This document shows positions 1 through 4,847 of a stretch of 6,979 nucleotides of DNA, piece by piece. Location: the NCBI GenBank assembly GCA_902497185.1, contig CABVEG010000088.1, positions 1 through 6,979 on the forward strand, in the 5' to 3' direction. Each line of letters begins with the position of its first letter. Positions within the stretch are counted from its first letter, which is position 1. A model generated the notes under the pieces. It saw only the letters and a program-made list of their open reading frames with translations, searched no databases and had not been told where the DNA came from. The DNA is from an uncultured Eubacteriales bacterium (GTDB taxonomy: Bacteria; Bacillota; Clostridia; Lachnospirales; CAG-274). The position numbers and the translations under genes were made by a program.

Positions 1-1254
1 GAGGCTTCACAGGAAGCCGGTGCAGAAGAAATTTGCGTTGTGGTTGGTCATCAGTCCGCTATGGTTAAAAATACTATAAAGGATTTATATGATAACATTA
101 ACTTTGCTGTACAAAAGGAACAGCTTGGTACGGGTCACGCTGTAATGCAGGCAGGAGATTTTATTAAGGAAGGCAATATTTTAGTGCTTTGCGGTGATAC
201 TCCTCTTATTACTGCTGAAACTATTGGAAAACTTTGTGATTTACACGAAAGTCAGGGAAATAACGTAACTGTTGTTTCAATGGTCGTAGATAATCCTACA
301 GGATATGGGAGAATTATAAGAGAAAATGACAGCTTTGCCAAAATTGTAGAACAAAAAGATACAAATGATGAAGAGGCTAAGGTTAAGGAAGTAAATACAG
401 GTGTGTATATATTTAAGGCGGAATCATTAAATAATGCCTTTGAAAAACTTGGCAATAACAATTCACAAGGCGAGTATTACTTAACTGATACTCTTGAAAT
501 AATTAAAAACGATGGCGGTAAGGTAGGCATTATGGTTGCTGATGATGAAAAGGAGTTTATGGGTGTAAATTCAAAACTTCATTTATCTCAGGCTATTGCT
601 GCTATGAGGGACAGAATTAATACTAAACTTATGATTGAGGGAGTTACAATTACTGATCCGTCAAGTACATATATTGGTAAGGACGTTAAGATTGCTCCTG
701 ATACTATTATTTATCCGGGCTGTATGTTCGAGGGTAAAACTGTTATTGGCAAGAGCTGTATTTTAGGACCTAACACAAGAATTACATCATCAACAGTTGA
801 TGATTGTGTTACTATACAGATGAGTGTTCTTATTGATGCTAAGGTTAAGAGCTTTACTACTGTTGGTCCTTTTGCTTATTTAAGACCTAACAGCTGTATT
901 GGCGAGCATTGCAGAATTGGTGATTTTGTTGAAATTAAAAATTCCAATATTGATGATGGTACTAAGGTTAGTCATCTTACTTACGTAGGAGATTCTGATG
1001 TAGGAAAGTGTGTTAACTTTGGCTGCGGTACTGTTACCGTTAATTATGACGGCAAAAATAAGTACAGATGCAAGATTGGCAACGAGGTATTTATTGGATG
1101 TAATACTAATCTTGTTGCTCCGGTTGAGGTTGCTGACAGAGCTTATACGGCAGCAGGTTCCACTATTACAAAAAATGTCCCTTCTGACAGTTTGGCTATT
1201 GCAAGAAACAGACAGGAAAATAAAGAAGGCTGGAGAAAAAAAGTTAATAAGTAA
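1..1254 (+). CDS. glmU: Bifunctional GlmU: UDP-GlcNAc pyrophosphorylase / GlcN-1-P acetyltransferase (5' end outside window)
   Basis: GlmU acetylates glucosamine-1-phosphate with acetyl-CoA and then uridylates it to UDP-GlcNAc, the cytoplasmic precursor of peptidoglycan. The frame is open from base 1 (EASQEAGAEEICVVVGHQ), which aligns inside the N-terminal domain. About the first 40 residues, with the nucleotide-binding G-x-G loop, therefore lie upstream. The GTG at 40 is an internal valine, not a start. Visible uridylyltransferase motifs are LGTGHA (124-141), LCGDTPLI, GYGRII, EQKD, EVNTGVY and QGEYYLTD. A linker helix (about 598-660) leads into the left-handed beta-helix of hexapeptide repeats. 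The acetyltransferase site is seen as YLRP, SHLTYVGD (the His codon at 973 matches the catalytic His of E. coli GlmU), NYDGKNK and the C-terminal ARNRQ..KEGW. The 417 visible residues fit a family length of about 455. The gene converges on mazF and is followed at once by a strong stem-loop. No defect is seen. Confidence 0.96.
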   Translation, partial: EASQEAGAEEICVVVGHQSAMVKNTIKDLYDNINFAVQKEQLGTGHAVMQAGDFIKEGNILVLCGDTPLITAETIGKLCDLHESQGNNVTVVSMVVDNPTGYGRIIRENDSFAKIVEQKDTNDEEAKVKEVNTGVYIFKAESLNNAFEKLGNNNSQGEYYLTDTLEIIKNDGGKVGIMVADDEKEFMGVNSKLHLSQAIAAMRDRINTKLMIEGVTITDPSSTYIGKDVKIAPDTIIYPGCMFEGKTVIGKSCILGPNTRITSSTVDDCVTIQMSVLIDAKVKSFTTVGPFAYLRPNSCIGEHCRIGDFVEIKNSNIDDGTKVSHLTYVGDSDVGKCVNFGCGTVTVNYDGKNKYRCKIGNEVFIGCNTNLVAPVEVADRAYTAAGSTITKNVPSDSLAIARNRQENKEGWRKKVNK

Positions 1255-1257
1255 TGT

Positions 1258-1307
1258 TAAGGGGCTGATTGCAATTATTATAAATCTAATTTGCAATCAG
1301 CCCCTTA
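1258..1307. terminator. Bidirectional stem-loop terminator between convergent glmU and mazF
   Basis: The left arm 1258-1274 and right arm 1291-1307 pair perfectly over 17 bp, around a GGGGCTGATTGCAA core, with a 16-nt loop. The stem fills almost all of the space between the glmU stop (1252-1254) and the mazF stop (1316-1318), so it can end transcription from both sides. The T-tracts are imperfect: TTATGTAATATCT follows on the plus strand, and on the minus strand TTAACATTACTT leads into a longer T run inside glmU. It is probably an intrinsic terminator used in both directions, and may also protect mRNA 3' ends. Confidence 0.85.
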
Positions 1308-1315
1308 TGTAATAT

Positions 1316-1660
1316 CTATTGCAGACCTAAACTTATTACAAGTCCTTTGTTAACTTTATCCATCATAGGGTCATCAAGAAAACCAATTTTTTCCCTTAGT
1401 CTGCGCTTATCAATAGTTCTCAACTGCTCAAGGAGTATAACGGAATCCTTGGTCAGGGAATAATGATGGCTGTCTACTTCAATATGAGTAGGCAGCTTTG
1501 CTTTGTTTATTTGTGATGTAATTGCTGCACAGATAACAGTAGGGGAATATCTGTTTCCTACATCATTTTGAATTATAAGTACAGGTCTTATGCCGCCTTG
1601 CTCAGAACCTATAACGGGACTAAGATCGGCGTAAAAAATATCTCCTCTTTTAACAATCAT
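1316..1660 (-). CDS. mazF: MazF/EndoA family mRNA interferase (PemK-like toxin)
   Basis: This 114-residue protein is very close to the Bacillus EndoA (NdoA/YdcE) type of MazF, a cytoplasmic dimeric ribonuclease that cuts single-stranded mRNA; Bacillus EndoA recognises U^ACAU. It starts MIVKRGDIFYADLSP and continues GSEQGGIRPVLIIQND. R25 and T48 (in CAAIT) align with the catalytic Arg and Thr of EndoA. The block KLPTH, SVILLEQLRTIDKRRL and the C-terminal helix DKVNKGL are also intact, so an active enzyme is expected. The ATG at 1660 is supported by AAGGTG (1668-1673) seven bases upstream. It is the last gene of the minus-strand block, 68 bp after alr. In Bacillus and C. difficile a ribbon-helix-helix antitoxin (EndoAI/NdoAI) lies between alr and the toxin. 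Here the gap is too short for one and no such protein is visible elsewhere in the window. Confidence 0.95.
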   Translation of the reverse strand: MIVKRGDIFYADLSPVIGSEQGGIRPVLIIQNDVGNRYSPTVICAAITSQINKAKLPTHIEVDSHHYSLTKDSVILLEQLRTIDKRRLREKIGFLDDPMMDKVNKGLVISLGLQ

Positions 1661-1662
1661 AA

Positions 1663-1700
1663 TATCACACCTTATTTGGTAAAATTCTTCTTATGTGATA
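1663..1700 (-). promoter_or_regulatory. Possible mRNA hairpin or operator over the mazF ribosome binding site
   Basis: A 7-bp perfect dyad, TATCACA (1663-1669) and TGTGATA (1694-1700), flanks 24 bases in the alr-mazF gap. In the mRNA the 3' arm covers the end of the Shine-Dalgarno AAGGTG (1668-1673) and stops two bases before the ATG, so pairing would partly mask initiation of mazF. The arms are short and the loop long, and chance cannot be excluded. A protein-binding operator is an alternative reading. Confidence 0.3.
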
Positions 1701-1728
1701 GTATGCTCAATATATTTTATTTTAAACA

Positions 1729-2886
1729 TTAGTTACCTTTTTTTGTATTTATAATTTCACCATTTTTAATATATACTCTGGGCACTCTCTTGCCTACGTT
1801 ACAGACTATTTCATAATTAATGGTGCCTGAAATGGCAGCAAGCTCTTCGGGCGAAACCGTGTTCTTGCCGTCGCTTCCCATAATTATTACACTGTCGCCT
1901 TCATTGACATCAGGAATTTCAGATACATTAATCATCATCTGATCCATACATACATTGCCTATAACAGGGGCATAGTGACCTTTTACAATAACTCTTGCCT
2001 TATTTGAAAAGGCTCTTGAATATCCGTCAGCATAACCTATAGGAACTGTTGCAACCTTGGTTTTTTTTGTTGTAAAGTATGTTCTTCCATAACCTACACT
2101 TACGTTTTCTTCAAGATACTTAACATAGCTTATTTGGGATTTAAGACTCATTGCAGGTATGAGGTTAATGGGGTGACTTACCTCATTACTTGGGTACATA
2201 CCATATATAATTATGCCGGCTCTTACCATATCAAGCTGCAATTCAGGCATATCAAGTATTGCGCCGCTATTGGCACAGTGTCTTATAAAACCTTTATAAC
2301 CCTTGTTTTGCAATTTATCAGTTACAAATCTAAACTTTTTATACTGTACATTTGTAAAAGTTTTGTCTTTCTCGTCTGAAGTAGCAAAGTGAGTAAAAAT
2401 ACCTGTTACCTTTAGATTAGGAAGTGCAAAAATCCTTTCAATTTCTTCAATACTTTCATCATTAGGCAAAAAGCCGATTCTGCTCATACCGGTATCAATC
2501 TTTATATGTACAAGAGCAGTTTTATTAAGTCTTACTGCTATATCAGACATAAGTTTTGCCGTTTCATATCTGAATACAGCCTGTGTAAGATTGTAGTTTA
2601 CAACTGTTTCAAGCTGCCCTTCAACAGTATTTCCTAAAATAAGAACTGGTACCTGAATACTCCATTGTCTTATCTGCACACCCTCATCACAGGTAGCAAC
2701 TGCAAGCTGGTCTGCGCCGTTATAAAGGCATACTTTTGCAACCTCTTCTGCTCCGTGACCGTAAGCGTCTGCCTTAACAACAGCAAGGAGCTGTGTTTTA
2801 GCTTTAATTCTCTTTTTTATTTCTCTTATATTGTTTCCTATGGCATCAAGATTTATTTCTGCCAGTAGTCTGTGGTATTCATACAT
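1729..2886 (-). CDS. alr: Alanine racemase (PLP-dependent)
   Basis: This enzyme interconverts L- and D-alanine in the cytoplasm and supplies D-Ala for peptidoglycan. In spore-formers, racemases of this kind also modulate germination through alanine. The 385-residue length is normal for the family. The N-terminal TIM barrel carries AVVKADAYGHG with the PLP-binding K38, then KIDTGMSRIGF, FTHFATSD, RHCANSGA (N206, S207) and GIIIYGMYPS. The C-terminal beta domain carries SVGYGRTY with the catalytic tyrosine Y266, VPIGYADGYSR, and NVCMDQ (C313, M314, D315) of the second subunit's active-site edge. All expected residues are present. The ATG at 2886 follows AGGGAG by 11 bases and lies 15 bp after the lipoprotein stop; an ATG ten bases further upstream is out of frame and hits a stop at once. 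It sits between the GerS-like gene and mazF in one likely transcript. Confidence 0.97.
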   Translation of the reverse strand: MYEYHRLLAEINLDAIGNNIREIKKRIKAKTQLLAVVKADAYGHGAEEVAKVCLYNGADQLAVATCDEGVQIRQWSIQVPVLILGNTVEGQLETVVNYNLTQAVFRYETAKLMSDIAVRLNKTALVHIKIDTGMSRIGFLPNDESIEEIERIFALPNLKVTGIFTHFATSDEKDKTFTNVQYKKFRFVTDKLQNKGYKGFIRHCANSGAILDMPELQLDMVRAGIIIYGMYPSNEVSHPINLIPAMSLKSQISYVKYLEENVSVGYGRTYFTTKKTKVATVPIGYADGYSRAFSNKARVIVKGHYAPVIGNVCMDQMMINVSEIPDVNEGDSVIIMGSDGKNTVSPEELAAISGTINYEIVCNVGKRVPRVYIKNGEIINTKKGN

Positions 2887-2896
2887 TAATAATCAT

Positions 2897-2903
2897 ACTC
2901 CCT
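2897..2903 (-). promoter_or_regulatory. alr ribosome binding site overlapping the upstream stop codon
   Basis: The alr Shine-Dalgarno AGGGAGT shares bases with the TAG stop (2902-2904) of the lipoprotein gene. A ribosome finishing the lipoprotein stands on the alr initiation region, so the two genes are probably translationally coupled and made from one mRNA. Confidence 0.7.
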
Positions 2904-3513
2904 ATTTGTTGATTTGAAAATCCTTTTCATCTAAATTACAATTATAAACGAAATTACTGAATTCTGCAACTATTCTTTCTTTATTGTTTTCATCATATAT
3001 TACAAGCTGCACAGGATTCTGGCTTTCATTGTCGACCCAAAGTTTTTCTGATGAAAGGAGCTTATTTCCTCCTGCCAGTTTTGCTTCAAGGACTGTACAG
3101 CGACTTTCATCAAGGCTTGCTGTTTCAACTCCTACGTCTTTGCTTTTAACATAGTTTTCAATAAAGCTAAATAAAAGTATTTCACGTCTTGATGCTTTAT
3201 CTTGTGGATTTATGCTTATTTTGTTATCTTTTAGATTAGGATTGTAGTGCCATACCATTTTACCATCATACATAATAACATTGTCCTTGTATTCATCAGG
3301 CTTTGATGTTTCTATCCTGTAGCGTCCGTCACGCCCTGCCTTGTGACTGGTTTCATAGACTGTTTCACCCTTATTTGATATGTATGTAATTTTACAATCA
3401 GCTGAATAGCTTTCCATAGCCATTAGCTTATCCTGTATTGTCGGATAGGAATTTTGGCTTTTTGTGCAGCCTGTTAAAATAAGAATACATAAAAATAAAA
3501 ATAGTCTTTTCAT
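2902..3513 (-). CDS. GerS/LolA-like lipoprotein (outer-membrane lipoprotein-sorting fold)
   Basis: A 203-residue exported lipoprotein. MKRLFLFLCILILTGC is a type II signal peptide, with lipobox LTGC and lipidated C16; the mature part is soluble and should sit on the outer face of the membrane. Features of the LolA/LppX-like beta-sheet family are SYSADCKITYISNKGE near residue 36, RYRIETSKPDEY, MYDGKMVWHYNP, a polar middle region, then KLWVDNESQNPVQLVIYD and VAEFSNFVYN near the C-terminus. In C. difficile the germination lipoprotein GerS, needed with CwlD for muramic-delta-lactam in the spore cortex, has this fold and is encoded directly before alr2. The same order here makes a GerS-like role the best inference, but I cannot confirm orthology or sporulation by eye. 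The ATG at 3513 follows AGGGAG by five bases. The start codon lies inside a strong inverted repeat. Confidence 0.85.
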   Translation of the reverse strand: MKRLFLFLCILILTGCTKSQNSYPTIQDKLMAMESYSADCKITYISNKGETVYETSHKAGRDGRYRIETSKPDEYKDNVIMYDGKMVWHYNPNLKDNKISINPQDKASRREILLFSFIENYVKSKDVGVETASLDESRCTVLEAKLAGGNKLLSSEKLWVDNESQNPVQLVIYDENNKERIVAEFSNFVYNCNLDEKDFQINK

Positions 3514-3556
3514 AATAACTCCCTGTTTTTTATAGGTAAATTATATGAAAAGACTA
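3502..3556 (-). promoter_or_regulatory. 13-bp perfect hairpin sequestering the lipoprotein start codon
   Basis: TAGTCTTTTCATA (3502-3514) and TATGAAAAGACTA (3544-3556) are exact reverse complements, separated by 29 bases. On the minus-strand transcript the 3' arm contains the AUG (3513-3511) and codons 2-4 of the lipoprotein, while the Shine-Dalgarno AGGGAG (3519-3524) is in the loop. The 5' arm lies in the short gap after the upstream gene's stop (3566-3568). Folding would hide the start codon. No T-tract follows, so it is not an intrinsic terminator. A 13-bp exact match over such a short span is unlikely by chance. Control of translation initiation is my inference. Confidence 0.6.
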
Positions 3557-3565
3557 AATTATTAA

Positions 3566-4039
3566 TTACTTCTTTTTCTTTTCTGTCTTAGCAGCCTTTT
3601 TATCTGCCTTAGCCTTTTCCTTCTTAGCTTTTTCAATTTCTTTAAGCTGTTCAGGAGTCTTCATACCTATCATATTTACAATATAAAGACCGGCAATTTC
3701 AATCTTGACAGACTTATTTACTGGAAGTGCGTTATAAACTCGCTTGTCTGTAATAAGTGTAAGAATCTGGGGACCGATTTTAACCTTAACAAAGTACATT
3801 TTCATATACTTGCTCCATTTAGGTACATTTTCGGTAACCATCTTAGGCAGTGATTTAATATTTGACATTCTATCTCTTGTTTTGTTTATAATATAAGCAG
3901 TTTGCAGCATTTTATGCTGTTCAATCATTTCATTTTGCTGATTCATTCTCTTATAGGCTTTTTTGTTAAGAAAAATGAGTATGCCTGCAATAACTGCAAT
4001 AATAGCAACAATTAATATAGTCCAGTCGCCCCAAGTCAT
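3566..4039 (-). CDS. Uncharacterised single-pass membrane protein with Lys/Ala-rich tail
   Basis: I do not recognise a named family. The 157 residues begin with a single hydrophobic segment (about residues 6-24, WTILIVAIIAVIAGILIFL) followed by NKKAYKR, so the positive-inside rule puts the C-terminus in the cytoplasm. A polar helical stretch (28-56, QQNEMIEQHKM) may be a short coiled coil. The central part (about 70-125) contains KVKIGPQILTLITDKRVYNALPVNKSVKIEIAGLYI, which looks like a small beta-rich domain. The last 31 residues are almost all Lys, Ala and Glu and are probably disordered or a charged helix. The ATG at 4039 is nine bases after a strong AAAGGAGG (4051-4058). It is the first gene of the minus-strand block, after the divergent promoter and 52 bp before the lipoprotein, so membrane or cell-envelope work is possible but unproven. 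Confidence 0.8.
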   Translation of the reverse strand: MTWGDWTILIVAIIAVIAGILIFLNKKAYKRMNQQNEMIEQHKMLQTAYIINKTRDRMSNIKSLPKMVTENVPKWSKYMKMYFVKVKIGPQILTLITDKRVYNALPVNKSVKIEIAGLYIVNMIGMKTPEQLKEIEKAKKEKAKADKKAAKTEKKKK

Positions 4040-4090
4040 TGACCTTGTCCTCCTTTCGTTACATTAAATTAAAAATATTCCATTTTTATA

Positions 4091-4119
4091 ATTATCTCAT
4101 TATTGACAGCTGTTGTCAA
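4091..4119 (-). promoter_or_regulatory. Sigma-A promoter for the minus-strand block
   Basis: Read on the minus strand, -35 TTGACA (4119-4114), a 17-bp spacer and -10 GATAAT (4096-4091) give a near-consensus sigma-A promoter. The start point would fall near 4084, leaving a leader of about 45 bases to the ATG at 4039. Its spacer contains the -35 of the opposing promoter. Confidence 0.8.
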
Positions 4120-4131
4120 GTCAACTATAAT
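4103..4131 (+). promoter_or_regulatory. Consensus sigma-A promoter for nth-dnaE
   Basis: TTGACA (4103-4108), a 17-bp spacer and TATAAT (4126-4131) form a perfect housekeeping promoter. Transcription should begin near 4138, about 29 bases before nth. The opposing -35 lies in its spacer, so RNA polymerase bound here should block the leftward promoter. Confidence 0.88.
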
Positions 4132-4166
4132 TAAATTAGTGATTTTTTTTAAAAAGGAGGTATATT

Positions 4167-4820
4167 ATGGCAAGGATTTCAAAAAAAATGAAGTCAAAGG
4201 TTGAAAATGTACTTTCACTTCTTGACAGTATTTATCCTACAGAGGATAAGTGCTACTTACATTATACTAAGCCCTATGAACTGCTTATAGCAACGATGCT
4301 TTCTGCCCAATGTACTGATGATAGAGTTAATATGGTGACGGATAGTCTTTTTAAGAAATATACAAGTCTTGAATCCTTTGCACAGGCAGATTTAAAGGAG
4401 CTTGAAAAAGATATACATTCTACAGGATTTTATCACAACAAGGCTAAGAATATAATTGCTGCGGCAAATCAGCTTATAGATGAGTATAGAGGTGAGCTGC
4501 CTTCAGATATAGATAAACTTACGGCACTTGCAGGTGTTGGAAGAAAAACCGCAAATGTTGTAAGAACACATATTTTTCATATTCCAAGCATAGTTGTGGA
4601 TACTCATGTTAAGAGAATAAGCAATAAGCTGGGATTTGTAAAGTGTGATGATCCTGTTAAAATTGAGTTTGAGCTAATGAAAATTTTTCCGGAGGACCAT
4701 TGGGGAAGGTATAATACACAGATTATTGCCCACGGCAGAAGTATATGCAAGGCAAGAAAGCCTGACTGTGAAAATTGTCTGCTGAAGGAAGAATGTGACG
4801 ATTACAATATTAAAAAGTAA
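4167..4820 (+). CDS. nth: Endonuclease III (DNA glycosylase/AP lyase)
   Basis: This base-excision repair enzyme removes oxidised pyrimidines and nicks the abasic site by beta-elimination. The 217-residue length is standard. YELLIATMLSAQCTDDRVN is the conserved N-terminal helix block. The helix-hairpin-helix LTALAGVGRKTANVV carries the catalytic lysine K127, and VVDTHVKR carries the catalytic aspartate D145. The C-terminal iron-sulphur loop has C194-x6-C201-x2-C204-x5-C210, the ligands of a [4Fe-4S] cluster. All key residues are present. The ATG at 4167 is six bases after AAGGAGG (4154-4160), which fixes the start. The consensus promoter lies directly upstream, and dnaE begins 27 bp after the stop, so nth and dnaE are probably co-transcribed, pairing repair with replication. 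Confidence 0.97.
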   Translation: MARISKKMKSKVENVLSLLDSIYPTEDKCYLHYTKPYELLIATMLSAQCTDDRVNMVTDSLFKKYTSLESFAQADLKELEKDIHSTGFYHNKAKNIIAAANQLIDEYRGELPSDIDKLTALAGVGRKTANVVRTHIFHIPSIVVDTHVKRISNKLGFVKCDDPVKIEFELMKIFPEDHWGRYNTQIIAHGRSICKARKPDCENCLLKEECDDYNIKK

Positions 4821-4847
4821 TAATTTGATTAGAAAAGGAAAGTTTTT

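Noticed and set aside
40..42. GTG as a possible start of glmU
   Set aside because: The frame is open and family-like upstream to base 1 (EAGAEEICVVVGHQ); the real start lies before the window.
880..1296. Open frame of 138 codons on the minus strand, antisense to glmU
   Set aside because: It overlaps conserved glmU codons, has no convincing ribosome site, and its product has no recognisable features; its open state follows from glmU codon use.
1010..1312. Plus-strand open frame overlapping the glmU 3' end in another frame
   Set aside because: It lies within the conserved acetyltransferase region and runs into the terminator stem; a shadow of glmU.
3540..3547. CATATAAT upstream of the lipoprotein gene as a separate promoter (-10 of sigma-A or sporulation sigma-E type)
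   Set aside because: No acceptable -35 lies at the right distance for either factor, and the bases are partly explained by the inverted repeat; left unannotated.
4061..4166. Riboswitch or T-box in the divergent intergenic region
   Set aside because: The 106-bp gap is fully used by two promoters and two ribosome sites, and the leaders are too short (about 29 and 45 bases).
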